A program made the translations under genes and the position numbers. A stretch of 64,000 bases of DNA, taken from contig NZ_JANTYU010000001.1 of NCBI RefSeq assembly GCF_024806835.1, positions 744,001 through 808,000 of the forward strand, given 5' to 3'. The stretch comes from Xanthomonas sp. 3793 (GTDB lineage Bacteria > Pseudomonadota > Gammaproteobacteria > Xanthomonadales > Xanthomonadaceae). Below, piece after piece: positions 48,967 through 58,631 of this stretch (the first letter of the stretch is position 1; the number at the start of each line of letters is the position of its first letter). The notes below the pieces were generated by a model. That model was not told the DNA's origin and searched no databases. It was given only the letters and a program-made list of their open reading frames with translations.

Positions 48967-49494
48967 TTATTCCAGCCCGTCCAGCAGCGCGTCGACCTTC
49001 TCTTTCGTCAGGTGCTCGTGGTAGTGGCCGTTGATGACCATCATCGGCGCTGCCGAGCAGGCCGCCAGGCACTCTTCTTCGCGCTTGAGGTAGACGCGGC
49101 CATCGGCCGTCGACTGCCCCAGCTTGCAACCCAGCTTCTTCTCGGCGTGCGCCAGCAGATCTTCGGCGCCGTTGAGCCAGCAGCTGATATTGGTGCAGAA
49201 CGCCACGTTATGGCGGCCAACCTTCTCGGTCTCGAACATCGAGTAGAAACTGGCGACCTCGTAGGCCCACACCGGCGGCAGTTCCAGATACTTGGCCACG
49301 CCGACGATCAGCTCATCGGTCAGCCAGCCCTGGTTCTGCTCCTGCGCAGCATGCAGGCCCTGCAGCACCGCCGAACGCTTGCGGTCGGGCGGAAACTTGG
49401 CCAGCCAATGATCGATGTGCGCGCGCGTCTTGTCGCTCAGCACCACCTGCGGATCGACGTCGCGCGCCGCTTCGAAATTACCCGTCGCCTTCAT
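48967..49494 (-). CDS. nuoE: NuoE, complex I [2Fe-2S] subunit
   Basis: 175 residues. Thioredoxin-like fold with the four cluster Cys in '[12 protein letters not shown]' and '[11 protein letters not shown]' (cluster N1a). Pairs with NuoF in the NADH dehydrogenase module. Its start overlaps the nuoD stop. Confidence 0.96.
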   Translation of the reverse strand: MKATGNFEAARDVDPQVVLSDKTRAHIDHWLAKFPPDRKRSAVLQGLHAAQEQNQGWLTDELIVGVAKYLELPPVWAYEVASFYSMFETEKVGRHNVAFCTNISCWLNGAEDLLAHAEKKLGCKLGQSTADGRVYLKREEECLAACSAAPMMVINGHYHEHLTKEKVDALLDGLE

Positions 49495-50798
49495 CGGTCA
49501 ACCTCACCGAAAACCAAATCGTAAGTACCGATCATCGCCACGACGTCGGCCAGCAAATAGCCACGCACCACCGCGTCCATCGACGACAGATGCGCAAAGC
49601 CCGGCGCGCGCAGATGCACGCGGAACGGCTTGTTGGCGCCATCGGACATCAGGTAGCAGCCGAACTCGCCCTTGGGCGCTTCGACCGCGCTGTAGGTTTC
49701 GCCGGCCGGTACGCAATAGCCTTCGCTGAACAGCTTGAAGTGATGGATCAGCGCTTCCATGTCGTCCTTCATGCCTTCGCGGCTTGGCGGAGCGACCTTG
49801 AAATTGGTGACCATGACCGGGCCGGGATTGGCCTTCAGCCATTTCACGCACTGCTTGATGATGCGGTTGGACTCGCGCATCTCGGCCACGCGGACCAGGT
49901 AGCGGTCGTAACAGTCGCCGTTGGTGCCGACCGGGATATCGAACTCCACCGCGTCGTACTTGGCATACGGCTGCTTCTTGCGCAGATCCCATTCGATGCC
50001 CGAGCCACGCAGCATCGGGCCGGTCATGCCCCAGGCGCGCGCCAGATCCGGGCTGATGATGCCCACATCCACGGTGCGCTGCTTCCAGATGCGGTTATCG
50101 GTCAGCAGCGTTTCGTACTCGTCCACGCGCGCCGGGAAGGTGTTGGTGAATTCCTCCAGGAAGTCCAGCAGCGTGCCCTCGCGACCGGCGTTGCGCTTCT
50201 TCAGCGCCCCACCCTTGTGCCAGCGGGATTCCTTGTACTGCGGCATGCGATCGGGCAGATCGCGATACACGCCACCGGGACGGTAGTAGGCCGCGTGCAT
50301 GCGCGCGCCGCTGACCGCCTCGTAGACGTCCATCAATTCTTCGCGCTCGCGGAACGCGTACAGCATCACCGCCATCGCGCCCAGATCGAGTGCGTTGGAA
50401 CCCACCCACATCAGGTGGTTCTTGATGCGGGTGATCTCGTCGAACATGGTGCGGATGTACTGCGCACGCTCGGGCGCCTCGATGCCCATCAGGGACTCGA
50501 TCGCGCGCACGTAAGCGTGCTCGTTGCACATCATCGACACGTAATCCAGACGGTCCATGTACGGAACCGACTGGTTGAACGGCTTGGACTCGGCCAGCTT
50601 CTCGGTACCACGGTGCAGCAGGCCGATATGCGGATCGGCACGTACCACGGTCTCGCCGTCCATTTCCAGGATCAGGCGCAACACGCCGTGCGCCGCAGGG
50701 TGCTGCGGGCCGAAATTCATCGTGTAATTGCGGATTTCCTGCTTGCTTTCGACAGGATTGCTCGCGAAGGCATCGGTTGCCTGGCGGAACTCACTCAC
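49491..50798 (-). CDS. nuoD: NuoD, complex I 49-kDa quinone-site subunit
   Basis: 435 residues. '[16 protein letters not shown]' contains the His of the quinone pocket; '[12 protein letters not shown]' and '[24 protein letters not shown]' are family hallmarks. Separate from nuoC, unlike the E. coli fusion, and overlapping it by four bases. Confidence 0.97.
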   Translation of the reverse strand: MSEFRQATDAFASNPVESKQEIRNYTMNFGPQHPAAHGVLRLILEMDGETVVRADPHIGLLHRGTEKLAESKPFNQSVPYMDRLDYVSMMCNEHAYVRAIESLMGIEAPERAQYIRTMFDEITRIKNHLMWVGSNALDLGAMAVMLYAFREREELMDVYEAVSGARMHAAYYRPGGVYRDLPDRMPQYKESRWHKGGALKKRNAGREGTLLDFLEEFTNTFPARVDEYETLLTDNRIWKQRTVDVGIISPDLARAWGMTGPMLRGSGIEWDLRKKQPYAKYDAVEFDIPVGTNGDCYDRYLVRVAEMRESNRIIKQCVKWLKANPGPVMVTNFKVAPPSREGMKDDMEALIHHFKLFSEGYCVPAGETYSAVEAPKGEFGCYLMSDGANKPFRVHLRAPGFAHLSSMDAVVRGYLLADVVAMIGTYDLVFGEVDR

Positions 50799-51547
50799 TT
50801 GGCAGTCTCCGACTTGCCCACTTCACCAGCGGCAGTCTCATAACGGGCATCGTCGCGAATCACGCGCGGCACACCGACGCGCGGTTCGACCGAGGTCACC
50901 GGCTCGTACACGACACGCTTGCGCTCTTCGTCGTAACGCACTTCGACGTTGCCGATCAGCGGGAAATCCTTGCGGAACGGGTGGCCGACGAATCCGTAGT
51001 CGGTCAGGATGCGGCGCAGGTCCGGGTGGCCGTCGAACACGATGCCGAACAGGTCGAATGCTTCGCGCTCGAACCAGTTCACGCCCGGCCAGATATCGGT
51101 CACCGACGCCACCACCGGCACCTGCTCGTCCGGTGCATAGCAACGCACCCGCAGACGCTGGTTGTGCTGATAGGAAATCAGCTGGGCGACCACCGCAAAG
51201 CGCTGCTTGGGCATGTGCTGCGGATGGGCGCCGGTGGAGCTTTCCTGGCTGGGAAACTCTCCCCAACCGAAGCGACCGACGGCCTTGCCTTCGACGCCGC
51301 GACTGAAGCCCTGCGACGACACGTCGGCGGTATCCCACTCGTCGCTGCCATAGCCCAGGTAATCGACGCCGCACAGATCGCTGAGCTGCTCGAAACCGAG
51401 CTCGTCGCGCAGCGCCAGACAGGTGGCGTGCCAATCTGCCGCAGCGACTTCCAGCGTCACTTCGCCGCGCGGCAAGGCCACGGCGATCTGCGCACCGGCG
51501 AAACGTGCCGCAAGTCGGTCAGTGAAGGAAGATGCTTGCTCTGCCAT
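50795..51547 (-). CDS. nuoC: NuoC, complex I 30-kDa subunit
   Basis: 250 residues. The signature '[29 protein letters not shown]' is present, and the C-terminal extension beyond it is typical of xanthomonads. Part of the peripheral arm that links the Fe-S chain to NuoD. Overlaps nuoD by ATGA. Confidence 0.96.
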   Translation of the reverse strand: MAEQASSFTDRLAARFAGAQIAVALPRGEVTLEVAAADWHATCLALRDELGFEQLSDLCGVDYLGYGSDEWDTADVSSQGFSRGVEGKAVGRFGWGEFPSQESSTGAHPQHMPKQRFAVVAQLISYQHNQRLRVRCYAPDEQVPVVASVTDIWPGVNWFEREAFDLFGIVFDGHPDLRRILTDYGFVGHPFRKDFPLIGNVEVRYDEERKRVVYEPVTSVEPRVGVPRVIRDDARYETAAGEVGKSETAK

Positions 51548-51583
51548 GGGGGCTTGGCTGCTCTCGTTAGGAGAAGACGGGTG

Positions 51584-52138
51584 TCAGCGCGCGATGGTCT
51601 GGGTACGCCAGATCTTCTTCTGCAGCTGCAAGATGCCGTAGACCAGGGCCTCGGCGGTCGGCGGGCAGCCCGGGACATAGATGTCCACCGGCACGATGCG
51701 GTCGCAACCGCGCACCACCGAATACGAATAATGGTAATAGCCGCCGCCGTTGGCGCAGCTGCCCATCGAGATGACCCACTTCGGGTCCGGCATCTGGTCG
51801 TAGACCTTGCGCAGCGCCGGGGCCATCTTGTTGACCAGGGTGCCGGCCACGATCATCACGTCGGACTGGCGCGGCGACGGGCGGAACACCACGCCGTAAC
51901 GGTCCAGGTCCAGGCGCGACGCGCCGGCATGCATCATCTCGACCGCGCAGCAGGCCAGACCGAAGGTCATCGGCCACATCGAGCCGGTACGCGCCCAGTT
52001 CAGCAGTGCGTCGACGCTGGTGGTCACATAGCCCTTTTCGAGCAGCGGGTTTTCGCCGTCCGGGCGCAGGATGTCTTCCACCCGGCCTTCCGGCATCGGG
52101 TTGGTCATCAGACGATCCAGGGTCTGAATCACTCCCAT
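51584..52138 (-). CDS. nuoB: NuoB, complex I subunit carrying cluster N2
   Basis: 184 residues. The adjacent Cys pair in '[11 protein letters not shown]', plus Cys in 'GSCANGGG' and 'VPGCPP', bind the terminal [4Fe-4S] cluster N2 that reduces quinone. The start lies inside the last codons of nuoA (10-base overlap). Confidence 0.97.
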   Translation of the reverse strand: MGVIQTLDRLMTNPMPEGRVEDILRPDGENPLLEKGYVTTSVDALLNWARTGSMWPMTFGLACCAVEMMHAGASRLDLDRYGVVFRPSPRQSDVMIVAGTLVNKMAPALRKVYDQMPDPKWVISMGSCANGGGYYHYSYSVVRGCDRIVPVDIYVPGCPPTAEALVYGILQLQKKIWRTQTIAR

Positions 52139-52485
52139 TCCAGCGCTCCCTTCTTCCACACGTAGATAAAGCCGAGGAACAACATGCCGACGAACAGGCC
52201 CATGGTGACCAGCGAACGTGCGCCGATCTCCATGAACACCTGCGTCCACGGCACGATGAAGATGATTTCCAGGTCGAACACGATGAACTGGATCGCGATG
52301 AGGTAGTAGCGCACATCGAACTTCATGCGCGCGTCTTCGAAGGCCTCGAAGCCACACTCGTACGGAGAAAGCTTGCGCGCGTCCGGGCTGCGCGGAGCGA
52401 GGAAGCGACCAATCAACATCAGCACGATGCCGATGCCGGTGGCGACGATCAGAAACAGCAGACTCGGCAAATATTCGGCCAGCAC
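52129..52485 (-). CDS. nuoA: NuoA, complex I membrane subunit
   Basis: 118 residues from a GTG (AAGAGAG Shine-Dalgarno). Three membrane helices with the conserved loop '[32 protein letters not shown]'. First gene of the operon; the tRNA-Leu gene lies 105 bases upstream on the same strand. Confidence 0.96.
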   Translation of the reverse strand: MLAEYLPSLLFLIVATGIGIVLMLIGRFLAPRSPDARKLSPYECGFEAFEDARMKFDVRYYLIAIQFIVFDLEIIFIVPWTQVFMEIGARSLVTMGLFVGMLFLGFIYVWKKGALEWE

Positions 52486-52590
52486 AGCGATTCTCTCTTG
52501 CCTCTGCCCGCACGCGCCGCGTGCCGGCATGGGGTATAGGCAGACCCTGCGCGCGACACGTCGCGATGCGCAGAAACTGCAGCCAAACAA

Positions 52591-52675
52591 TGGTGCCCAA
52601 GAGGGGACTCGAACCCCTACGACCTAAGTCGCTACCACCTCAAGGTAGTGCGTCTACCAATTCCGCCACCTGGGC
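52591..52675 (-). tRNA. tRNA-Leu (anticodon GAG)
   Basis: 85 bases with the long variable arm of class II tRNAs. Acceptor GCCCAGG with a 3' CTTGGGC partner, anticodon stem CTACC/GGTAG around TTGAGGT, T-loop GGTTCGAGTCC, CCA encoded. Sits between secG and nuoA, as in many gammaproteobacteria. Confidence 0.96.
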
Positions 52676-52724
52676 ATACGTTGCGCCGCTGGGCATCCCA
52701 GTGCGCAGCGTATTGTAACCGGCT

Positions 52725-53198
52725 TCAGCGTTTTTGTGCTGGTTCTGAAGCGTTTTCTTCGCTGGCGGCGGGCGCCGACGGCGCAGGCGCGGACTGTGCC
52801 GGTGCAGCAGCCGGCGCAACTGCAGGAGCAGGCTGCGACGGAGCGGTCGGTACCGCACCAGCGGCAGGCGCCTGCGGCAACGGCTTGGTCAACTCACCGG
52901 CTGCAGCCGGGGCCGGAGTGGCGGACTGCGACATCACACCCAGGTTCTGGTCGGTCGGACGGGCACCGTGGGTGGCGTACCAGGCCATGAACAGGCTGAT
53001 GCTGAAGAACACCACGGCCAGCCACTTGGTCGACTTGGACAGGAAGTTCGACGCACCCTGCGAACCGAACACCGTGCCCGACGCGCCCGCACCGAAGCCG
53101 GAACCGGCCGCCGCACCCGCGCCACGCTGCATCAGGATCAGCGCAATCATCGCCAGCGCGACCAGCACGTAGACCACATTGAGGATCAACATCAGCAT
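52725..53198 (-). CDS. secG: SecG, preprotein translocase subunit
   Basis: 157 residues. Two membrane helices (about 1-22 and 58-75) flank the conserved 'LMQRGAGAAAGSGFGAGASGTVFGSQGASNFLSK' loop. The C-terminal tail of about 70 residues is Ala/Pro-rich and longer than in E. coli (110 residues in all). Accessory subunit of the SecYEG channel. Follows tpiA by 33 bases. Confidence 0.95.
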   Translation of the reverse strand: MLMLILNVVYVLVALAMIALILMQRGAGAAAGSGFGAGASGTVFGSQGASNFLSKSTKWLAVVFFSISLFMAWYATHGARPTDQNLGVMSQSATPAPAAAGELTKPLPQAPAAGAVPTAPSQPAPAVAPAAAPAQSAPAPSAPAASEENASEPAQKR

Positions 53199-53231
53199 TT
53201 CGAAATCCGTCCCCGGACAAAACTTAATGGG

Positions 53232-53987
53232 TTAACAAGCGGCCGCCGCACGCGCAATGGCCAGGAAATCTTCGGCCACCAAGGAGGCGCCTCCGACAAG
53301 CCCGCCGTCGACATCGGGCTGTGCGAACAGCTCGCTGGCGTTGTCGGGCTTGACACTGCCCCCGTACAGGATGGGCAGAGAGTCGGCGATTCTAGCATCC
53401 GCCTTCGCGACTTCGCCACGCAGGAAGGCGTGCACGGCCTGAGCCTGGGCCGGACTGGCGGTCCGCCCGGTGCCGATCGCCCAGATCGGCTCGTACGCGA
53501 GCACGGCCCGTTCGAAGCCGTCGCTACCGACCAGGGCAATCACCGGCTCGAGCTGGGCACGTAGGATTGCCTCAGTCTGACCGGCTTCACGCTGCTCCAG
53601 CGATTCGCCCACGCAGAGCACCGGGATCAGCCCGGCATGGATGGCGGCGGCAAATTTGCGCGCCACCAGCTCGCTGCTTTCCTGGTGATACTGACGACGC
53701 TCGGAGTGGCCGACCAGGCCGTATTCGGCGCCGACATCCACCAACATCGTTGCCGAGACCTCGCCGGTGTAGGCGCCCTTCTCGTTGCTACTGACGTCCT
53801 GGGCTCCAAAGGACAGGTGATGGGCCTCGAAATCCTCGATCAGGTCGCCGAGGTAAGGCAGTGGCGGCAGGATGACGACATCGACACCCTCCAGGGGCAT
53901 GTGCGCGGCGATCCGGTCCACCAGTTCGGTGGCGAAGGCGCGGCTGCCATGCAGCTTCCAGTTTCCGGCAACGATCTTTCGACGCAT
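53232..53987 (-). CDS. tpiA: Triosephosphate isomerase
   Basis: 251 residues from the ATG at 53987. Catalytic residues are visible: Lys in 'GNWKLHG', His in 'VGHSERR', Glu in 'AYEPIWAIGTG', and the phosphate loop 'ILYGGSVKPDN'. Interconverts DHAP and glyceraldehyde 3-phosphate in glycolysis. The tpiA-secG-tRNA-Leu order is widespread. Confidence 0.98.
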   Translation of the reverse strand: MRRKIVAGNWKLHGSRAFATELVDRIAAHMPLEGVDVVILPPLPYLGDLIEDFEAHHLSFGAQDVSSNEKGAYTGEVSATMLVDVGAEYGLVGHSERRQYHQESSELVARKFAAAIHAGLIPVLCVGESLEQREAGQTEAILRAQLEPVIALVGSDGFERAVLAYEPIWAIGTGRTASPAQAQAVHAFLRGEVAKADARIADSLPILYGGSVKPDNASELFAQPDVDGGLVGGASLVAEDFLAIARAAAAC

Positions 53988-54098
53988 CAGGCGCAGGTTC
54001 CTGAGTTGAAGACAGGCGACAGAATAGCCCATGCCCTGTCGGCAACCGGCACACTTCTGTCTGCCGCATGTCCCATCCCTCCCCACCAGGAACCTGCC

Positions 54099-54899
54099 AT
54101 GTCCGTTTCGCCTGTCTTCGCGCTGGTCACCGGCGCTTCCAGCGGCATCGGCCGCGAGATTGCGCGGGCGTACGCTAGGCGGGGGGGGCCGTTGATCCTG
54201 ACCGCGCGCCGGGTAGATCGACTGCAGGCGCTGGCCGCCGAACTGGGCGCGCAGGTGCGGGTGGAAGTGCTGCCTGCCGACCTGGCCGAGCCTGCGGCGG
54301 TCCAGGCGCTGGTGACGCAGATCCAGCGCAACGGCTGGACGGTGGGCACGCTGGTCAACAACGCCGGTTATGGCGTGCCGGGGCGCTATCTGCACAACGA
54401 CTGGGCCACGCATGCACGCTTCCTGCAGGTGATGATCGGCGCGGTATGCGAGCTGACCTGGCGGTTGTTGCCGATGATCCGTACCAGCGGCCAGGGCCGC
54501 ATTCTCAACGTCGCCTCGTTTGCCGCACTCACACCCAGTGCCGACGGCCAGACACTGTATGCGGCGAGCAAGAGCTTCATGCTGCGCTTCAGCGAATCGC
54601 TGGCGCTGGAAAACGCCGACTGCGCGGTCAAGGTCTGCGCGCTGTGTCCTGGCTTTGCGTGGTCGGAGTTCCACGATGTCACCGGCACCCGCGCGGCGAT
54701 GTCCACCCTGCCCGGCTGGGCCTGGCTGCAGGCCGATGCGGTTGCCGAGTACGGCATTGCCGCATTGGAGCGCGGCCAGGTGCTGGCGGTGCCGGGCTGG
54801 CGCTATCGACTGGTCAATGCCGGCCTGCGCCTGCTTCCGCATTCGGTTGCGCTGCGACTGATGGCGCGCGGCTCGCATCGGGTGAGACCGCTGGACTGA
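54099..54899 (+). CDS. Short-chain dehydrogenase/reductase
   Basis: 266 residues from the ATG at 54099; the frame is open further upstream but is antisense to tpiA there. Classical SDR: cofactor motif TGASSGIG (12-19), NNAGYG, catalytic Ser in 'NVASFAA' and Y-A-A-S-K. Resembles the DltE/YqjQ-type 'SDR family NAD(P)-dependent' oxidoreductases. Substrate unknown. Divergent from tpiA, convergent with the haemoglobin gene. Confidence 0.9.
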   Translation: MSVSPVFALVTGASSGIGREIARAYARRGGPLILTARRVDRLQALAAELGAQVRVEVLPADLAEPAAVQALVTQIQRNGWTVGTLVNNAGYGVPGRYLHNDWATHARFLQVMIGAVCELTWRLLPMIRTSGQGRILNVASFAALTPSADGQTLYAASKSFMLRFSESLALENADCAVKVCALCPGFAWSEFHDVTGTRAAMSTLPGWAWLQADAVAEYGIAALERGQVLAVPGWRYRLVNAGLRLLPHSVALRLMARGSHRVRPLD

Positions 54900-54973
54900 A
54901 ACGCTGCCAGTTGGCCGTTGCCTCGCGACGCGCGTCCTAAACGGTCGCTGTCGATGGCATGCAGCTGTACGAC

Positions 54974-55396
54974 TCAGTGATTGACGATCTCGCCGTGCAT
55001 GGCGGCCAGCCGCGCCAACAGACGGTTCTGGGTGCGGCGCGGGATCTTTTGCTGGTCCATTGCCCAGTTGAGATCTTCGACCAGGGCGTTGAAGTCGCCC
55101 TCGCGGATGGCCAGATGCGCATGCGCCTGCTGCATCGATTTGGCCGTGTCCGGGCACGGGCCGTCGGCGACGTGGCAGAACTTCTGCACCAGGCGTGCGT
55201 TGAGCATGACGATGTTGACCCGTGCGAACTTGTCGACGATGCGTTGATCGTCGGCGATGCGCGACAACATGGTTTCCACCAGCGCCTCGATGCCGGCCTG
55301 CCCACCGAGTTCGTCATAGAGCGTCCGCGGCTGCGTGGTGGCGCAGGCACTCAAGCTCAGCGCGCACAGCAGGGACCAACGCAGCCATCGATTCAT
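54974..55396 (-). CDS. Truncated-haemoglobin-like lipoprotein
   Basis: 140 residues. The N-terminus is a lipoprotein signal with lipobox L-S-A-C (Cys18). From about residue 26 it follows the group I truncated haemoglobin pattern: 'LYDELGGQAGIEALVETMLSRIADD', 'ARLVQKFCHVADGPC', then 'MQQAHAHLAI' with a probable proximal haem His92, and 'DFNALVEDLNWAMDQQKIP'. The usual distal Tyr of helix B is not seen (Met/Leu there). An envelope-anchored globin would bind O2, NO or haem outside the cytoplasm. Last gene of a four-gene operon; its ATG shares a base with the preceding stop. Confidence 0.85.
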   Translation of the reverse strand: MNRWLRWSLLCALSLSACATTQPRTLYDELGGQAGIEALVETMLSRIADDQRIVDKFARVNIVMLNARLVQKFCHVADGPCPDTAKSMQQAHAHLAIREGDFNALVEDLNWAMDQQKIPRRTQNRLLARLAAMHGEIVNH

Positions 55397-56268
55397 CAGA
55401 ACGCTACCTGCAAGGAAAGATACGGGCCGCGCTGATCGGTCAGCGTGGCGATATCGCCAAGATCGGCCCAGGCGGCGGTCAGCGACACGTGCTTGTTGGG
55501 GAACCAGGCGACAAAACCGTCGGCCCAGGCCTGTTCGCGCGCAAAGCCCAGATTGTCCGGCTTGTCGCGATATTCCACACCGACCGCCCACGATGGCGAC
55601 AGCACGACCGCAGCGCTGGCCTCGGCGACCAGCCGGTAGCTGTTGCGACGGTCGCCGCCAAAGCCGAGCAAGCCGGTCTGATTGGCACGGGTTGCGCGCA
55701 AGGTGCCGTTGAGCAGCAATTGATAGCCACCGGCGCCTTGCAGCAACAGTCTGCTGGCGCTGACAAAGACATCTGTGCCGTGGTCGTCGCGCGCACCGAT
55801 CGCCAGCGGCAGCGTGCCATCGCGCAACCGTTTGTACTGCACGCCGACGCTGACTTGCGGGGCGCGCCCATAGACCAGATCGCCAGATACGCGCAGCTTG
55901 GCGCCGAAGACATCCTGGCCGAGCGCGCTCCATGGCAACGCAAGGCGATCCTGCAAGGTACCCAGGTCCAGGCGCTGACGCGCGAGCGACAGTTCCAGCC
56001 GGTTGCCGACTGTCAGCGCGGCGCCTTGCACGTCGAGCCGGTAATCGCCGCTGTCCACATGCGTGGCGAACAGCACGGTGCCGAGTTCGTCGCGCGTGCC
56101 ATACCCGGACAACGTGGCCCACGGCACGATACCGCCACCGCTGCTGCCTTCGATCATCGACACGCCGCCGGTAGCGAGCAGTCGGCCGTCGCCGGCAACC
56201 GCAAGCGCTGGCATCAGTACGAAACTGCACACCGCAAAAGCCAGAGGAGCACGCAGACGATGCTTCAT
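55396..56268 (-). CDS. DUF3034-family envelope protein
   Basis: 290 residues. Signal peptide ending near 'ALAVA|GDG'; the rest has alternating beta-strand patterns with aromatic girdles and ends 'YLSLQVAF' with terminal Phe, so an outer-membrane beta-barrel is likely. The opening 'LLATGGVSMIEGSSGGGIVPWATLSGYG' is the DUF3034 hallmark. Function unknown. Coupled by overlaps to the GGDEF/EAL gene upstream and the globin gene downstream, which suggests a shared envelope process. Confidence 0.85.
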   Translation of the reverse strand: MKHRLRAPLAFAVCSFVLMPALAVAGDGRLLATGGVSMIEGSSGGGIVPWATLSGYGTRDELGTVLFATHVDSGDYRLDVQGAALTVGNRLELSLARQRLDLGTLQDRLALPWSALGQDVFGAKLRVSGDLVYGRAPQVSVGVQYKRLRDGTLPLAIGARDDHGTDVFVSASRLLLQGAGGYQLLLNGTLRATRANQTGLLGFGGDRRNSYRLVAEASAAVVLSPSWAVGVEYRDKPDNLGFAREQAWADGFVAWFPNKHVSLTAAWADLGDIATLTDQRGPYLSLQVAF

Positions 56269-58631
56269 CCTTGCGCTCCTGTCTGCGCGGGCGAGGTCAT
56301 TCCGAGCTGACGCATGCACCACGCAACGAAGGGGGCCTGCTCCAGCGGCGGTGCGTAGAGATAGCCCTGCACCATGTCGCAGCCGTAGCCGCGCAACAGA
56401 TCGAGCGCGGTGTCGTTTTCGACGCCCTCGGCGATCACGCTCAGGCCCAGGTTGTGACCCAGATCGATGGTGCTGCGCACGATGAAGGCATCGTCGGTGC
56501 CTTCGGCCAGCTGCATGACGAAGCTCTTGTCGATCTTCAATTCGTTCACCGGCATGCGCTTGAGTTGGGCCAACGAGGAATAGCCGGTACCGAAGTCGTC
56601 GATGGACAGGCGCACGCCGACGTTGCGCAGTTGATGCAGCATGTGCAGCGCGGATTCGACATCGCGCATCAACGCGCTTTCGGTCAATTCCAGCGTGACC
56701 GACTGCGCAGGCACCGCATGCAGTTCCAACCGTGCCCGCACGTAATCGGGCAGCCCCGGATCGGCAAGATCCAGCGCCGACAGGTTGATCGCCATGCCCA
56801 GCTCCAGCCCTTGTGTGCGCCAGCGCGCCTGGCAGCGCAGCGCCTCGTCCAGCACGAAACGGGTCAATGGATGGATGACGCCGGAATGCTCGGCCAGCGG
56901 AATGAATTCGTCCGGACCGATCGGGCCCAGCGTCGGGTGATGCCAACGCACCAGCACTTCGACCTGTTCGACGCGATCGCTGCGCAGGCAGATCTTGGGC
57001 TGGAAGCGCAGGGTCAATTCGTTGCCTCCGATGGCCTGACGCAGATCGCCGGTGAGACGCAGCCGCCGCAGATGCTGTTCGTCCTGGCCCATGCGGTAGA
57101 CGCTGGCGCCGATGGTGGAGACATCGTCCATCTGCCGGCGCGCGATGTCGGCACGGCGCAACAAGGTGTCCGGGTCGGCACCATGCTCGGGAATCAGGGC
57201 GATCCCGATACTGGCCTCGAGCTGGATGCGTGCCTGCGGCAGCACCAATGGACGGCGCAGTTGCAGCAGCAGGCGTTGTGCGTCCTGCTGCACGGTGGTC
57301 GCATCGGCGTGCGCCACGATCACCATGAACTCATCGCTGCCCAGCCGCCCGACCAGGTTCGGCTCCTGCACCACCTCGGCGAGCCTGCGACCGGCCTCGA
57401 CCAGCACCTGGTCGGCGAAATCATGACCGAGGCTGTCGTTGAGTTCCTTGAAGCGGTCCAGATCCAGGATCAGTACCGCCGCAGCCCCGCCGGAGGCGAC
57501 TGTCTGCTCGGTCACTTCCTTCAGCCGTTCCAGCAACCAGACCCGATTGGGCAGCCCGGTCAATGCGTCGTGCCGCGCCTGATGCAGGATGTGCTGCTCG
57601 CGGCTGGCGATCTGATGCTGCATGCGTCCGAAGCTGTCGGCCAGCTCGGCGAGCTCGCGACCGGGCGGGACGTCCACCGCCGTCTGATAATCGCCGCGCT
57701 GGATGCGGCGCGCCGCCTGCACCAGTTGCGCGACCGGCTTGCTGACGCCGCGCGCCAGAAAGATCGCCACCGCCAGCGCAGCAGCAGTGGCCAGACCGGC
57801 CAGCAGCAGGATGCGCAATTTGAGAATGCGATACGGTGCCACCGCGCGATCCAGCGATGCCTGCAACGCAACCCGCACATGACTGTCGCCCTGGATCGCC
57901 TGCAGTTTGACCAGGTAGCGCGACTGCCCGAGGTTGAGCGGAATCGCCGCCCCCGGCGTGTGCTCGGCAGCCGGCAACTGCTGCGCGAACTCACCACGCA
58001 GTGCCGGCTCCAGGGTGGATGCCAGCACGCGCACCGGCGGTCCATCTGCAAAAAACGTGGCATCCAATCCCGTCGTGCTGCGGAAATCCTGTGCCAGGCC
58101 GTCGCCGGATTCGTTGCCGATCGCGATCCAGCCAACGCGGCTGGGCGCCAGCACCTGCACCACGGCCAGGCGCACGATGTGTTGATCCAGGGCAACCACG
58201 CCGACCGCCCGCCCATCGCGCTGCGCCTGTTGCAACAACGCCTGTACCGCACGCAGTTGTTCGGCTTGCGGAAGGTCGGCCAGTCCGGTCAGGAATTGGC
58301 CATCTGGCGAGAGCAGCAAGGCGGTCTGCGCAGACATGCGCGCGGCATGGTTGCGCAGCGCCGATTGCATGGTGGGCACATCGCCGCTGGCCACTGCGGC
58401 ACGAAAACCGAAGTCGTCTGCCAGCACCGACGCCGACTGCAGCAGTTGCTCATCGCGGCGCAGATTGATGCGCTGCCAGACGCGCTCGCCGATCTGCAGT
58501 TCTTCGCCCAGTTGCGCCTTGACGCTGCGCTCGGTCGCCAGCTGCACGGCGATGAAGGTCAACGCCTGCGTGGCCAGCACGACCAGCACCAGCAAGGCCG
58601 CGATGCGCGTATGCAGGCGCATCGCCCTCAT
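56265..58631 (-). CDS. Membrane GGDEF/EAL cyclic-di-GMP protein
   Basis: 788 residues. Membrane helix (about 9-30), periplasmic sensor region (about 31-270), second helix (about 273-293), HAMP (about 294-345), GGDEF domain (about 350-510) and EAL domain (about 530-775). The diguanylate cyclase signature is GSDEF (431-435) instead of GGDEF, with no I-site visible. The EAL motif is EVL (558-560) but keeps its Glu; ELTES (648-652), DDFG (678-681), Lys699 and Glu735 are intact, so phosphodiesterase activity is likely. Its gene overlaps both neighbours by ATGA, so its signal probably comes from their chemistry. Confidence 0.95.
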   Translation of the reverse strand: MRAMRLHTRIAALLVLVVLATQALTFIAVQLATERSVKAQLGEELQIGERVWQRINLRRDEQLLQSASVLADDFGFRAAVASGDVPTMQSALRNHAARMSAQTALLLSPDGQFLTGLADLPQAEQLRAVQALLQQAQRDGRAVGVVALDQHIVRLAVVQVLAPSRVGWIAIGNESGDGLAQDFRSTTGLDATFFADGPPVRVLASTLEPALRGEFAQQLPAAEHTPGAAIPLNLGQSRYLVKLQAIQGDSHVRVALQASLDRAVAPYRILKLRILLLAGLATAAALAVAIFLARGVSKPVAQLVQAARRIQRGDYQTAVDVPPGRELAELADSFGRMQHQIASREQHILHQARHDALTGLPNRVWLLERLKEVTEQTVASGGAAAVLILDLDRFKELNDSLGHDFADQVLVEAGRRLAEVVQEPNLVGRLGSDEFMVIVAHADATTVQQDAQRLLLQLRRPLVLPQARIQLEASIGIALIPEHGADPDTLLRRADIARRQMDDVSTIGASVYRMGQDEQHLRRLRLTGDLRQAIGGNELTLRFQPKICLRSDRVEQVEVLVRWHHPTLGPIGPDEFIPLAEHSGVIHPLTRFVLDEALRCQARWRTQGLELGMAINLSALDLADPGLPDYVRARLELHAVPAQSVTLELTESALMRDVESALHMLHQLRNVGVRLSIDDFGTGYSSLAQLKRMPVNELKIDKSFVMQLAEGTDDAFIVRSTIDLGHNLGLSVIAEGVENDTALDLLRGYGCDMVQGYLYAPPLEQAPFVAWCMRQLGMTSPAQTGAQG

